NCBI RefSeq assembly: GCF_001936595.1
Contig: NZ_MLBG01000012.1
Span: 1 to 64,000, forward strand
Reading direction: 5' to 3'
DNA length: 64,000 nucleotides
Source of the DNA: Desulfovibrio sp. DV
Lineage (GTDB): Bacteria > Desulfobacterota > Desulfovibrionia > Desulfovibrionales > Desulfovibrionaceae
Positions 52,542-62,062 of this stretch are shown one piece after another. Within the stretch, counting starts at the first letter, position 1; every line of letters starts with the position of its first letter. Under the pieces are notes generated by a model. That model was not told the origin of the DNA, did no database searches, and was given only the letters and a program-made list of their open reading frames with translations. The position numbers and the translations under genes are program-made.

Positions 52542-55130
52542 CTACAGGCCAAGCAGCCGGACCACGGCGGCAAGCCCCAGGCTGGCCTCAAGGGTGTCGG
52601 CCAGACGGTCGAGGGCCGGTTCGATGTCGTAGACAGCCGGGCGGCCGATCGGAGCCAGCCCGCGCCGGCTGCGCAGGCCGTCCAGAAAGGCCCGGCGAAA
52701 GGCGTCGGCGTCAAAGATGCCGTGCAGGTACGCCCCCCAGACCAGACCGTCCGCCCCGGCATAGCCGATGGGCGCGCCATCCGCCCGCGACACGGCCACG
52801 GGCAGCCCGTCCCCGGCCGTGGTCACGCCGTGGTGGATCTCATAGCCGCTAAGCGGCAGGCCGGTGGCAGCATGGACCGCCCGGGTTAGGGTCAGGGTCT
52901 TTTCGGCGACAAGCGTTGTTTGCAGGGGCAAAAGCCCAAGCCCGGCCGCCTCGCCGCGCCCTGATTCCAGACCAAGCGGATCGCTGACTGTTTGCCCGAG
53001 CATCTGCAGCCCGGCGCAAAGCCCCACCACCTCGGTTTTCCCCTCTGCCGCCAGGGCCGTAATGGCCGCAGCCAGCCCCGAATCCACAAGCCAGGCCAGA
53101 TCGGCCAGGGTGTTCTTGCTGCCGGGCACGATGACGGCATCAGGCCGGCCCAGGCGGGCCGCCGCCGTCACCCGGCGCACCCGGACATCGCCCTCCACGG
53201 CCAAGGCGTCGCAGTCGGTGAAATTGGACACATGGGGCAGGTCGATGACCGCGATGTCCACCAGCGTGGCGTTGTCGGGCAGCGTCTCGGGCAGGATTGC
53301 CCCGTCCTTGAACGTCACCGAATCCTCTTCCGGCAGCCCCAGGTTTGCCAGATACGGCACCACGGCCAGGACGTCGCGTCCGGTGCGCTGCCGCAAAAAA
53401 TCGTTGGCCGGGGCCAGCAGCCCGGCGTCCCCCCGGAAGCGGTTCAGGATATAGCCGGCAACCATGGCCCGCTCGTCCTCGGCCAGACATTCCATGGTGC
53501 CGAGCAGCCCGGCATAGGCCCCGCCCCGGTCGATGTCGGCGGCCAGCAGCACGCGCGCCCCGGCGTGGCGGGCCATGGCCATGTTGACGATGTCGTGGGC
53601 CTTTAAATTGACCTCGGCCGGACTGCCCGCGCCCTCGATGACCATGACGTCGACGGTGGCGGCCAGGGCGTCGTAGGCCGCTTTGGCCGCGGCAAAGGCT
53701 GTGGGTTTATAATTGATGTATTCGCCCACCCGCATGGTCCCGACCGGCTTGCCAAGGACAATGACCTGGGAGCCGAGGTCGGATGTGGGTTTGAGCAGGA
53801 TGGGGTTCATGCGGGCGTCCGGGGCCAGCCGGCAGGCCCGGGCCTGGACGATTTGCGCCCGGCCCATTTCCAGGCCAGCAGCCGTGACCCCGGAATTGAG
53901 CGACATGTTCTGGGACTTAAACGGTGCCACGCGGTAGCCGGCCCGGGCCAGCAGCCGGCAGATGCCGGCCGTCAGCACGGATTTGCCGGCATTGGAGGCC
54001 GTGCCCTGGAGCATAAGAGCCGGGGTTTGGCGTTTGGGGCGGGTGGCCGGGATGGGGCAGGCGTCAAGGACGGCGGCGAGCCCGTCCAGGATGCGCCGGG
54101 TCTCGGCCGGCGGGCGCACGGCGATGCGCAGATAGCGGTCGGTGAGGCCGGAAAAATTGGAGCAGTCGCGAAGGGCCACGCCATGTTCGGCCAGCATCCG
54201 GCGGCAGACCTCCGGGGCGTTGGGGCCGGTCAGGGACAGCCGGGCCAGCAGGAAATTGGCGGCGCTGGGAAAGACCGTCAGCCCCAGGGCGGCCAGTCCG
54301 GCGGCCAGGGCCTCGCGCAGGGGCGGCAGGGCCCGGCGGCTGGCCTCCAGATAGTCGGCGTCGGCCAGGGCCCGGATGCCGACAGCCTGGGCCAGGGTGC
54401 CGACCGACCAGGGCGGCAGGCTGCGGCGCACCCAGTCGGCCAGATCGGGACTGGCGGCCAGCAGCCCCAGGCGCAGGCCCGGGACGGCGAAACTCTTGGT
54501 CAGCGACAGCAGCACGGCCACGTTGTGGGGCCGGTCCCCGGCCAGACTGGCGAAATCGGGCACGAAATCGGCAAAGGCCTCGTCCACCACGAAAAGGCTC
54601 TGGGGATGGCGGTCGGCCAGGGCCACGATGTCGGCGACATTGGCCAGTGCGCCGGTGGGGTTGGCCGGACTGGCGATGACGACCATGGACGGCGAGCGCA
54701 GAACCGCCTCGACCCGGTCGATGTGCAGGGCAAACCCGTCGAGTTCCGAGCCGGGCAGGCGGCGCACGTCCATGCCGGCCTTGTGGCAGGCGGTGGCGTA
54801 GTCGGCGTAGGCCGGGGAGGGGATGACCGCCCGGGCCAGCCCGGTGCAGCGGGGCAGGGTGAAAAGCAGCTCGCTTGTGCCGTTGCCGGCCACGAAATGG
54901 GAGGCCGGTGCGCCGTAGCGGGCGGCGGCGGCGTTTATCAGGGCGGTGGCGTCGGGGTCCGGGTAATGGACCAGATCGGAGACGGCGGCGCTTATGACGT
55001 CGCGCAGCCAGGGCGGCGGCCCGAGCGGATTGATGCTGGCCGAGGCGTCCAGGATGTCGGCCGGGTCGCGCCCGCCGGCCGCAGCCAGGGCGCGCAGGTT
55101 GCCGCCGTGGGGAAAGGACTGTTGTTGCAT
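52542..55130 (-). CDS. Fused threonine-phosphate decarboxylase (CobD) and cobyric acid synthase (CobQ/CbiP)
   Basis: The 862-aa fusion has residues 1-355 as a PLP-dependent CobD-type enzyme with Lys in [15 protein letters not shown], making aminopropanol phosphate for the nucleotide loop. Residues 365-862 are CobQ, with ATP-binding [23 protein letters not shown] and the glutaminase Cys in [10 protein letters not shown] and His in EIHHG. CobQ amidates the corrin side chains. The two activities act on adjacent steps around adenosylcobinamide formation, so fusion would balance their amounts. ATG 55130 overlaps the upstream dCache stop (TAATG). Confidence 0.93.
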   Translation of the reverse strand: MQQQSFPHGGNLRALAAAGGRDPADILDASASINPLGPPPWLRDVISAAVSDLVHYPDPDATALINAAAARYGAPASHFVAGNGTSELLFTLPRCTGLARAVIPSPAYADYATACHKAGMDVRRLPGSELDGFALHIDRVEAVLRSPSMVVIASPANPTGALANVADIVALADRHPQSLFVVDEAFADFVPDFASLAGDRPHNVAVLLSLTKSFAVPGLRLGLLAASPDLADWVRRSLPPWSVGTLAQAVGIRALADADYLEASRRALPPLREALAAGLAALGLTVFPSAANFLLARLSLTGPNAPEVCRRMLAEHGVALRDCSNFSGLTDRYLRIAVRPPAETRRILDGLAAVLDACPIPATRPKRQTPALMLQGTASNAGKSVLTAGICRLLARAGYRVAPFKSQNMSLNSGVTAAGLEMGRAQIVQARACRLAPDARMNPILLKPTSDLGSQVIVLGKPVGTMRVGEYINYKPTAFAAAKAAYDALAATVDVMVIEGAGSPAEVNLKAHDIVNMAMARHAGARVLLAADIDRGGAYAGLLGTMECLAEDERAMVAGYILNRFRGDAGLLAPANDFLRQRTGRDVLAVVPYLANLGLPEEDSVTFKDGAILPETLPDNATLVDIAVIDLPHVSNFTDCDALAVEGDVRVRRVTAAARLGRPDAVIVPGSKNTLADLAWLVDSGLAAAITALAAEGKTEVVGLCAGLQMLGQTVSDPLGLESGRGEAAGLGLLPLQTTLVAEKTLTLTRAVHAATGLPLSGYEIHHGVTTAGDGLPVAVSRADGAPIGYAGADGLVWGAYLHGIFDADAFRRAFLDGLRSRRGLAPIGRPAVYDIEPALDRLADTLEASLGLAAVVRLLGL

Positions 55131-56200
55131 TATTTTCCTGCCTTGTGCGGCACGAGCATGACCAGATACCAGCCCGTGGTGCGAAGCCTCGCGGCCAGCA
55201 CCAGATCCTTGCCCTGGGCAAAGACCATGGGCCAGGGTTTTTCCGCCCCGGCCCGCTCGATCACGGCCTCGCCGGCGGCGTTTAACGTCTCATCCGGCGA
55301 AAGCAGCCCTTTTTCCAGGCCCATGGCGGCCAGCCCCCGATCCGCCCGGAAGTAGACAACCGCGTCTTCGGCCTTGGCGTTTTCGGTGTCAAGAAAGGCG
55401 GCAAGCGTCGGATCGCTGGCGGCTATGGCCTTGCCGCGCCGGTTGATGATGACGGCCCTGGCTCCGGGGATGGCGGCCAGATCGGCCAGGATGCGGCCGG
55501 AGAGCTGGCGTATGGTGACGTCGCGGGAGGCCACGCCCAGAAGCGTCTCGCCGTCGAAGACCGGGCAGGACACCGTGACCATCATGCCGTCGCCGGCCAG
55601 ATCGAGGTAGGGCGACTGCCAACCGCAGGCTTTGCCGGCGAAATCGGCCACCGTGTAAAAGTCCTTGTCCGTGGGCTTGTAGTTGTTGACGGCCTCGGCC
55701 AGGGGCAGGTGGGGGTAGATGGCGAAACTCTGGCCCGGGGTGGTCAGGTAGACCCAGGACGAGGGCAGGGCGTCGTAACCGGCGGCCATGGCCGGGGCCA
55801 GCCGGGACAGGACGGACATTTCGCGGAAGGTGTCGTCGGTGAAATTTTCGCCGTCATAAAAAAAGAGGGACTGGCACGGAGCCTTGGCCGCAGGTTCCGG
55901 GCCGCAGGGGCCTTGCAGGTCGCGAAAGGCCACGGTGCCGTCTTTGATGGCATAGCTCTGGAGTGCCCGGCTGCGCTCTTCAGGGCTTGGCGGCCCGGCC
56001 GTGCGGCAAAGCTCCCGGTAGGCTGCGCCAAGGGCCGCAGTGCTTTGTTCCAGGGCGGCCAGGGCGTCGTCCAGGCGGCCGGCGGCGGTGGCGACCAGGG
56101 CAGCGGTCAGTGGCGAGGGTGCGGCCTCGGCCCGGCCGGCTGTCGGCGAAAGGCTGCTGGCGGCTAGGAGCGCCAGGAGAAAAACAGTCACGGCGCGCAT
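55130..56200 (-). CDS. Secreted stand-alone dCache-domain protein
   Basis: The 356-aa protein has a signal peptide (about 1-24, ending GRAEA) and a double-Cache-like fold with [22 protein letters not shown]-type strands, the [20 protein letters not shown] region and [22 protein letters not shown]. There is no second transmembrane helix or cytoplasmic output domain, unlike normal Cache receptors. Its stop overlaps cobD-cobQ by one base, an unexpected pairing. It may be a periplasmic ligand-binding partner of a receptor encoded elsewhere. Confidence 0.82.
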   Translation of the reverse strand: MRAVTVFLLALLAASSLSPTAGRAEAAPSPLTAALVATAAGRLDDALAALEQSTAALGAAYRELCRTAGPPSPEERSRALQSYAIKDGTVAFRDLQGPCGPEPAAKAPCQSLFFYDGENFTDDTFREMSVLSRLAPAMAAGYDALPSSWVYLTTPGQSFAIYPHLPLAEAVNNYKPTDKDFYTVADFAGKACGWQSPYLDLAGDGMMVTVSCPVFDGETLLGVASRDVTIRQLSGRILADLAAIPGARAVIINRRGKAIAASDPTLAAFLDTENAKAEDAVVYFRADRGLAAMGLEKGLLSPDETLNAAGEAVIERAGAEKPWPMVFAQGKDLVLAARLRTTGWYLVMLVPHKAGK

Positions 56201-56222
56201 GGCGGATCCTCTCGCGGGGTGG

Positions 56223-56657
56223 TTACTGGACGATGAGATGCCAGAAGACCGAAGACAGGCCGACGATCATGCCGACCACGGCCACGGTGAAAATGATGTC
56301 CGGGGTCGGGGAAAAGACCTTTGCTCCGGTGTTGATGCAGCGTCGGATGTACCAGAAGCGCCACACCGCTACAACCATGACCAAAACGCCCACGGCAAAG
56401 GTGGACAGGGTCACGGCCTCGGTGTGCAGATGCTTTTTGGCCATACCCTCGAACATGGGCACGTTTTGCAACTGGCGGATGAAGAAATCAAAACGCTCGA
56501 TAACGAAGCTGAAGCCGAAAAGGGCAAGGCCTGTGCGGCACCAGGCCAGAAAGGTGCGCTCGTTGGCCAGATGGTTGCGCTGCCAGGCGAGAAGCACCTG
56601 GGGGTTGGTCAGGTCGTAGGGGGTGTTTGGGGATGGGGGGGGCGTGTTGTCCGGCAT
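56223..56657 (-). CDS. DUF202/YidH-family membrane protein
   Basis: The 144-aa protein has the DUF202 signature [22 protein letters not shown] and three transmembrane helices, ending [18 protein letters not shown] precedes ATG 56657. Function of the family is unknown. It lies 22 bases upstream of the dCache gene, probably in one operon, and is divergent from the nitric oxide reductase gene. Confidence 0.88.
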   Translation of the reverse strand: MPDNTPPPSPNTPYDLTNPQVLLAWQRNHLANERTFLAWCRTGLALFGFSFVIERFDFFIRQLQNVPMFEGMAKKHLHTEAVTLSTFAVGVLVMVVAVWRFWYIRRCINTGAKVFSPTPDIIFTVAVVGMIVGLSSVFWHLIVQ

Positions 56658-56905
56658 GGGGCACCTCTTTGAGCTTGGGAGGAGATACCCCGGCGCACCC
56701 GGCCGGTCAACGCAGAGGGCCGGTACTGGGAGCAGCTGAAATCCGGGAAGACGACTTGCAATGGTATGCAACTGCTCGATCGGGAAAGAGATTTGCCGAA
56801 GTTCATCCATGCAGCCAAAATACAGGACAAGTCATTGCGTTCGGGAAAATTTGGTGTAGGTTTGCGCTATTCATCGTAGTGTGTGCCCGGAAAAAGGAGG
56901 AAGGT

Positions 56906-59203
56906 ATGCAGTCAGACGATACTTCCGAAAAACACTTGTCGCCCTGGTGGCGCAAGGGGGTCATCGCGGCGTTGCTGGTTGGTTTTGTTCTGGAAATCCT
57001 TATCGCCTTTCAAGCCTACCAGAATGCGCCGCCTGTCCCGGACAGCGTTCGCGACGGGTCCGGCCAGATTGTCTTCACGGGCGCGGACATCGTGGCCGGC
57101 CAGCAGATCTTTCTCAAATACGGACTGATGGAAAACGGTTCGATCTGGGGCCACGGGGCCTATCTTGGGCCGGATTTTTCGGCCCAGTATCTCCACGAAC
57201 TGGGCCTGTCCGTCAGCCGGGGCCTGGCTCCCCAGCGATTTGGCCGGGATTTTGAGGCGCTCTCGTCCCAGGAGCGCGAAATCCTCAGCAAGGAAGTCTC
57301 CCTGCTGCTCAAGGAAAACCGCTATGACGAGAAAGCCAAAACCCTGCTGCTGACGCCCTTTGAGGCCCAGGCCTTCAGGCAGCAGATCGCGGCGTGGACG
57401 CGCTATTTCACCGATCCGGCCACAAGCGGCGGCCTGCCGGCAAAATATATCAGCGACGCCAAGGAACTGCATGATCTGACGGCATTTTTCGCCTGGACGG
57501 CCTGGGCCTCCATCGCCAACCGGCCGGACACGGATTTCTCCTACACCAATAATTTCCCCTACGATCCGGCCCTGGGCAATACGCCGACCAGCCAGACCGT
57601 GTTGTGGAGCGCCTTAAGCCTCATCACCCTGCTCACCGGCATAGCCCTGGTGCTGTCGGCCTTTGGCAAGTTTGCCTACCTGGGCTGGAAGGGCACGGGC
57701 GAACATGTCCACCCGCAGATGCTTCCGGGCGTGGCCACCGCCGGCCAGCGGGGGCTGGTCAAATACTTCCTGGCGGCTGTGCTGCTCTTTCTTTTCCAGG
57801 TGATGGTGGGCGGGGCCACGGCCCATTTCCGGGCCGATCCGGGCAGTTTTTACGGCTTCGACCTGGCCACGATCCTGCCGAGCAATCTGCTGCGCACCTG
57901 GCACCTGCAATCGGCCATCTTCTGGATCGCCACGTCCTTTGTGGCCGGAGGGTTGCTGTTGGGCCAGGCCCTGGGCGACAAGGAACCCCGGGGGCAGGCG
58001 AAGCTTATTCACGGGCTCTTCGGGGCCTTGGTCCTGGTTGTGGCCGGGAGCCTTTTCGGGGAACTGGCCGGCCTTCGCCAGTGGCTGGGGGATCTGTGGT
58101 TCTGGTTCGGCCACCAGGGTTGGGAATATCTCGACCTGGGGCGGGGCTGGCAGATTCTCCTGGCCATCGGCCTGATCGGCTGGGTGCTCATGCTGCTGCG
58201 AAGCGTCATGCCGGCCCTGCTCGATCCCAACCGCCGGGAGATCACGACCTTGTTCCTGCTGGCCGCCCTGGCCATCCCGGTTTTTTATCTGCCTGCCTTT
58301 TTCTTCGGCACGACCACCAATTTCACGGTGGTGGACAACTGGCGGTTCTGGATCATCCATCTGTGGGTCGAGGGCTTTTTCGAGCTGTTCGTCACCGTGA
58401 TGGTGGCCGTGACCTTTTTCCGGCTCGGCATGGTCTCGCGCACCACAGCCGCCCGGGTCATCTACCTCGACGCCATTCTCTTTCTCGGCAGCGGCATCGT
58501 GGGCACCGGCCACCACTGGTATTTCAGCGGCCAGTCCAACCTCAACATGTCCCTGTCGGCCCTTTTTTCCGCCATGGAAGTGGTGCCCCTGACCCTTTTG
58601 ACCCTGGACGCCTGGGATTTCGTCAAGCTCACCCGGTCGCACTGCGACGTCTGCGGCCAGCCGGTCAACATCCCGCACAAGTGGGCGTTTTATTTCCTCA
58701 TGGCCGTCGGGTTCTGGAACTTTGTCGGAGCCGGCATCTTCGGCTTTCTCATCAACCTGCCCATTGTCAGCTATTTCGAGGTGGGCACGCTGTTGACGCC
58801 CAACCACGGGCACATGGCCCTCATGGGCGTGTTTGGCATGGAAGCCCTGGCGCTCATGGTGCTTTGCTTCCGGCAGGTGCTTACCGAGGAGCAGTGGGCC
58901 GGGCCGCAGCACCTGATCCGCATCTCCTTTTGGGGCCTCAATATCGGCCTGGCCATGATGGCTGCCGGCAGCCTCTTCCCGGGCGGCGTGCTGCAGGTCT
59001 ACGACGTGCTGCAAAACGGCTACTGGCACGCCCGGGGGCTGGACTACCTCAATCGCGACCTGACCCGGCTCATCGAATGGGGTCGGATGCCCGGCGACGT
59101 GGTCTTTATTGCCGCAGGCGTCGTGCCCATGGTGCTGGCCGCGGCCATGACCTATTGGCGCATGAAGACGACGGCCCCGGCGCCGGTGGCAGCGGGGGAG
59201 TAG
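56906..59203 (+). CDS. norZ: Quinol-dependent nitric oxide reductase (qNor)
   Basis: The 765-aa single-subunit enzyme reduces NO to N2O using quinol. The N-terminal membrane anchor and periplasmic domain (about 20-220) replace NorC; GQQIFLKYGLMENGSIWGHG is typical. The catalytic domain has heme and non-heme iron His residues in TWHLQSAIFW, GTGHHWYF and TPNHGHMAL, with the Glu-rich helix WVEGFFELF. About 14 helices. A CDVCGQPVN loop (near residue 578) adds a CxxC not expected in well-studied qNors. AAGGAGG precedes ATG 56906. In a sulfate reducer its role is NO detoxification. Confidence 0.93.
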   Translation: MQSDDTSEKHLSPWWRKGVIAALLVGFVLEILIAFQAYQNAPPVPDSVRDGSGQIVFTGADIVAGQQIFLKYGLMENGSIWGHGAYLGPDFSAQYLHELGLSVSRGLAPQRFGRDFEALSSQEREILSKEVSLLLKENRYDEKAKTLLLTPFEAQAFRQQIAAWTRYFTDPATSGGLPAKYISDAKELHDLTAFFAWTAWASIANRPDTDFSYTNNFPYDPALGNTPTSQTVLWSALSLITLLTGIALVLSAFGKFAYLGWKGTGEHVHPQMLPGVATAGQRGLVKYFLAAVLLFLFQVMVGGATAHFRADPGSFYGFDLATILPSNLLRTWHLQSAIFWIATSFVAGGLLLGQALGDKEPRGQAKLIHGLFGALVLVVAGSLFGELAGLRQWLGDLWFWFGHQGWEYLDLGRGWQILLAIGLIGWVLMLLRSVMPALLDPNRREITTLFLLAALAIPVFYLPAFFFGTTTNFTVVDNWRFWIIHLWVEGFFELFVTVMVAVTFFRLGMVSRTTAARVIYLDAILFLGSGIVGTGHHWYFSGQSNLNMSLSALFSAMEVVPLTLLTLDAWDFVKLTRSHCDVCGQPVNIPHKWAFYFLMAVGFWNFVGAGIFGFLINLPIVSYFEVGTLLTPNHGHMALMGVFGMEALALMVLCFRQVLTEEQWAGPQHLIRISFWGLNIGLAMMAAGSLFPGGVLQVYDVLQNGYWHARGLDYLNRDLTRLIEWGRMPGDVVFIAAGVVPMVLAAAMTYWRMKTTAPAPVAAGE

Positions 59204-59261
59204 GGGACGTTGCGGGGAAGAGCGCCGGCGGCCGGGGGTGCAGGGGAGGGAAGAGGGCGGA

Positions 59262-59460
59262 TGCCTCCGGCGGCCAAAGGGACTGAGTCCATTTGGAATC
59301 CCCTTCTGGGGGGTGATTTGACTGTGGGCGTTGCCGAGCCTGAGGGCGGCAGTTGCGCAGGGAAAGAGGCAAGGGGCCGGAGGCCGTTGGCGCTTGACGG
59401 GAAACACCGCGGCTGCGGCGGCCAACGGGAGTGACCGCCTTTTGGAATCCCCCAGGGGGA
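59262..59460 (+). repeat. 3'-UTR hairpin repeat composite after norZ
   Basis: Starts 58 bases past the stop: TGCCTCCGGCGGCC, CCAAAGGGACTGAGTCCATTTGG (one mismatch), AATCCCCTTCTGG, GTGGGCGTTGCCGAGCC, GGCAGTTGCGCAG, AAGGGGCCGG, GCTTGACGGGAAAC, GCTGCGGCGGCC and a second TTTTGGAATCCC half. Nothing coding in 59204-59624. Confidence 0.85.
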
Positions 59461-59567
59461 TTGTCTGGAGACGGTTGGCCAGGGGACGTTGCGGGCAAAG
59501 TCGGTTTGGATACGAGGCCTCCCGGCGAATCGTGGGTGCGCCGGGGCGGTATGGTGTGGGCGCCAAT

Positions 59568-59596
59568 AAAAAGGGGCCGGGCAAAAGCCCGGCCCC
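59568..59596 (-). terminator. Rho-independent terminator of groESL
   Basis: GGGGCCGGGC and GCCCGGCCCC arms close a 4-base loop and are followed on the minus strand by five T, 28 bases past the groEL stop. Confidence 0.92.
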
Positions 59597-59624
59597 TTGC
59601 GGTACCCTTGGAGGAAACGGTCGG

Positions 59625-61265
59625 CTAGTACATGCCGCCCATGCCGCCCATGCCGCCGCCGGGCATGGCGGGCATGTCTTTCTTGGTGTCGGGCTTTTCA
59701 GCAATGGCCGCCTCGGTGGTCAGGAGCAGGCCGGCCACGGAGGAGGAGTTCTGCAGGGCAATGCGGGTGACCTTTTTGGGGTCGATGACGCCGGCCTTGA
59801 TCAGGTCTTCGTATTCGCCGGTGGCGGCGTTGAAGCCGAAGCCTTCCTTGCCGTCGCGGACCTTGGCCACAACGATGGAGCCTTCGAAACCGGCGTTGCC
59901 GGCGATCTGGCGCAGCGGCTCTTCGATGGCGCGGCGCACGATCTCGATGCCGGCCTGCTCGTCGTCGTCAACGGCCTTGATGGTGGTCAGGCTCTTGACG
60001 CAACGGACCAGGGCGACGCCGCCGCCGGGGACGATGCCTTCTTCAACGGCAGCGCGGGTGGCGTTTAAGGCGTCTTCCACGCGGGCCTTCTTCTCTTTCA
60101 TCTCGGTCTCGGTGGCCGCGCCGACATTGATGACGGCCACGCCGCCGACGATCTTGGCCAGACGCTCCTGCAGCTTCTCTTTGTCGTAGCTGGAGGTGGT
60201 CTCTTCGATCTGGGCGCGGATCTGCTTGACCCGGGCCTTGATCTTGTCGCTGTCGCCAGCGCCGTCAACGATGGTGGTGTTTTCTTTGTCGACGATGACG
60301 CGCTTGGCCTTGCCAAGGTCGGTCAGGGTCATGTTCTCGAGCTTGAGGCCCAGGTCTTCGGAGACACACTGGCCGCCGGTGAGGGAGGCGATGTCTTCGA
60401 GCATGGCCTTGCGGCGATCGCCAAAGCCCGGGGCCTTGACGGCGCAGACCTGCAGGGTGCCGCGCAGCTTGTTGACAACCAGGGTGGCCAGAGCCTCGCC
60501 CTCGATGTCTTCAGCCACGATCAGCAGGGGGCGGCTCATCTTGGCCACCTGCTCGAGGACCGGCAGCAGGTCCTTCATGGCGGTGATCTTCTTCTCGTTA
60601 ATGAGGATCAGCGGCTCGTCGAGCTCGCACACCATGCGCTCGGGGTCGGTGATGAAATAGGGGGAGAGGTAGCCGCGGTCGAACTGCATGCCTTCGACGA
60701 CGTCAAGGGTGGTTTCCATGCCCTTGGCTTCCTCGACGGTGATGACGCCTTCCTTGCCGACCTTGTTCATGGCCTCGGCAATGATGTTGCCGATGGTGGC
60801 GTCGGAGTTGGCGGAAATGGTGCCGACCTGGGCAATTTCCTTCTGATCGCGGGTGGGCTTGGCCAGGGTCTCAAGCTCGGCGACAACAGAGGCGACGGCC
60901 TTGTCGATGCCGCGCTTGATGGCCATGGGATTGCGGCCGGCGGCCACGAGCTTGACGCCTTCGGTGAAGATGGCCTGGGCCAGGATGGTGGCCGTGGTGG
61001 TGCCGTCACCGGCGATGTCCGAGGTCTTGGAAGCGACTTCCTTGACCATCTGGGCGCCCATGTTCTCGAACTTGTCTTCCAGTTCGATTTCCTTGGCCAC
61101 GGTCACGCCGTCCTTGGTGATGATCGGGGAGCCAAACGACTTCTCGATGACCACGTTGCGGCCCTTGGGTCCAAGGGTGACCTTCACGGCATTGGCCAGC
61201 TTGTCCACGCCGCGTTTCAGTTTTTCACGGGCCTTGGCATCGAACAGAATTTCTTTGGCAGCCAT
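59625..61265 (-). CDS. groL: Chaperonin GroEL
   Basis: The 546-aa protein is full length, with canonical [20 protein letters not shown], the ATP-site [12 protein letters not shown] (read [12 protein letters not shown] here) and the C-terminal GGM repeats ([11 protein letters not shown]). It forms the folding chamber with GroES, encoded 54 bases upstream. Controlled through the CIRCE element before groES. Confidence 0.98.
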   Translation of the reverse strand: MAAKEILFDAKAREKLKRGVDKLANAVKVTLGPKGRNVVIEKSFGSPIITKDGVTVAKEIELEDKFENMGAQMVKEVASKTSDIAGDGTTTATILAQAIFTEGVKLVAAGRNPMAIKRGIDKAVASVVAELETLAKPTRDQKEIAQVGTISANSDATIGNIIAEAMNKVGKEGVITVEEAKGMETTLDVVEGMQFDRGYLSPYFITDPERMVCELDEPLILINEKKITAMKDLLPVLEQVAKMSRPLLIVAEDIEGEALATLVVNKLRGTLQVCAVKAPGFGDRRKAMLEDIASLTGGQCVSEDLGLKLENMTLTDLGKAKRVIVDKENTTIVDGAGDSDKIKARVKQIRAQIEETTSSYDKEKLQERLAKIVGGVAVINVGAATETEMKEKKARVEDALNATRAAVEEGIVPGGGVALVRCVKSLTTIKAVDDDEQAGIEIVRRAIEEPLRQIAGNAGFEGSIVVAKVRDGKEGFGFNAATGEYEDLIKAGVIDPKKVTRIALQNSSSVAGLLLTTEAAIAEKPDTKKDMPAMPGGGMGGMGGMY

Positions 61266-61319
61266 GTATATTCTCCTTGGGCTAAAATTCGTAAAGAAAA
61301 AGCAAAAGGCGTCGGGGCC

Positions 61320-61610
61320 TTAGGCTTCGATGACGGCCAGGATGTCGTCTTCGCGCATGACGAGGAAGTCTTCGTCATCCACCTTGATCTCGGTGCCGGC
61401 GTACTTGTTGAAAAGGACCAGGTCGCCCTTTTCGACGTGCATCTTGAGATGCTTGCCGTCATCGCCGATTTTGCCCGGGCCAGCGGCGATGATCTCGCCT
61501 TTCATGGGCTTTTCCTTGGCGGAATCGGGGATGATGATGCCGCCTTTGGTGACTTCTTCCTGCTCCAGACGCTTCACAAGCACGCGATCGCCTAAGGGTT
61601 TAAGCTTCAT
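61320..61610 (-). CDS. groS: Co-chaperonin GroES
   Basis: The 96-aa protein begins [16 protein letters not shown] and includes the mobile-loop region [20 protein letters not shown] lies upstream of ATG 61610. First gene of groESL; lids the GroEL chamber. Confidence 0.98.
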   Translation of the reverse strand: MKLKPLGDRVLVKRLEQEEVTKGGIIIPDSAKEKPMKGEIIAAGPGKIGDDGKHLKMHVEKGDLVLFNKYAGTEIKVDDEDFLVMREDDILAVIEA

Positions 61611-61648
61611 ACTATGACCTCCATGGATTTTTTCGGATGGACCGGTTG

Positions 61649-61675
61649 TTGGCACTCGAGGGGGTCGAGTGCCAA
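61649..61675. promoter_or_regulatory. CIRCE operator (HrcA site)
   Basis: TTGGCACTC-N9-GAGTGCCAA matches the CIRCE consensus TTAGCACTC-N9-GAGTGCTAA with one symmetrical change per arm. It lies between the promoter and groES, so HrcA repression of groESL under non-stress conditions is expected. Confidence 0.95.
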
Positions 61676-61690
61676 CGGTTGGCGGGAAAA

Positions 61691-61718
61691 TATCTAAACA
61701 CATTGCCGCGAAAGGCAA
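61691..61718 (-). promoter_or_regulatory. Sigma-70 promoter of groESL
   Basis: On the minus strand TTGCCT (61718-61713) and TAGATA (61696-61691) are spaced by 16 bases, placing the start just before the CIRCE element. Confidence 0.75.
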
Positions 61719-61930
61719 GGGGCATTCGCGAAAAAAAATGGCTCGGCCCAGTTTTTTTGGGTTCTTTGTAACATATTGGAATTGCGTGCCCTTCTTTTGG
61801 AGGGGCAGGGACGGCCGCAAGGCGGGGCCGTGGCGGAGCGCAGAAAGGCCTGATTTATCCAGGAAAGAGACCCTTGTGAAAGGAATCACGCTGTTGCAGC
61901 GGGTGGAAATATCTCGTAAGAGGCCTAAAC

Positions 61931-61959
61931 TTGACGTTCTTCCCCTGGGGGGGCAAAAT
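61931..61959 (+). promoter_or_regulatory. Candidate promoter of the ech operon
   Basis: TTGACG (61931-61936) and CAAAAT (61954-61959) are spaced by 17 bases, about 100 bases before the echA start. The rest of 61719-62062 shows no gene. Confidence 0.4.
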
Positions 61960-62062
61960 AATCCAAAAGCAGGCGGTCGCAGTGTTTGTGGATTGTTCTG
62001 TCCCGCGGCGGGGGTGGAGCGTGTGTCCCAGGCGGTCCCCTAACTTTTTTATCGAGGTGCCT

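Noticed and set aside
57614-59704. 696-codon minus-strand frame opposite norZ
   Set aside because: Antisense shadow; norZ on the plus strand has all catalytic motifs.
61669-62043. 124-codon frame between groES and echA
   Set aside because: No ribosome site, overlaps the groESL promoter, and shows no domain-like sequence.
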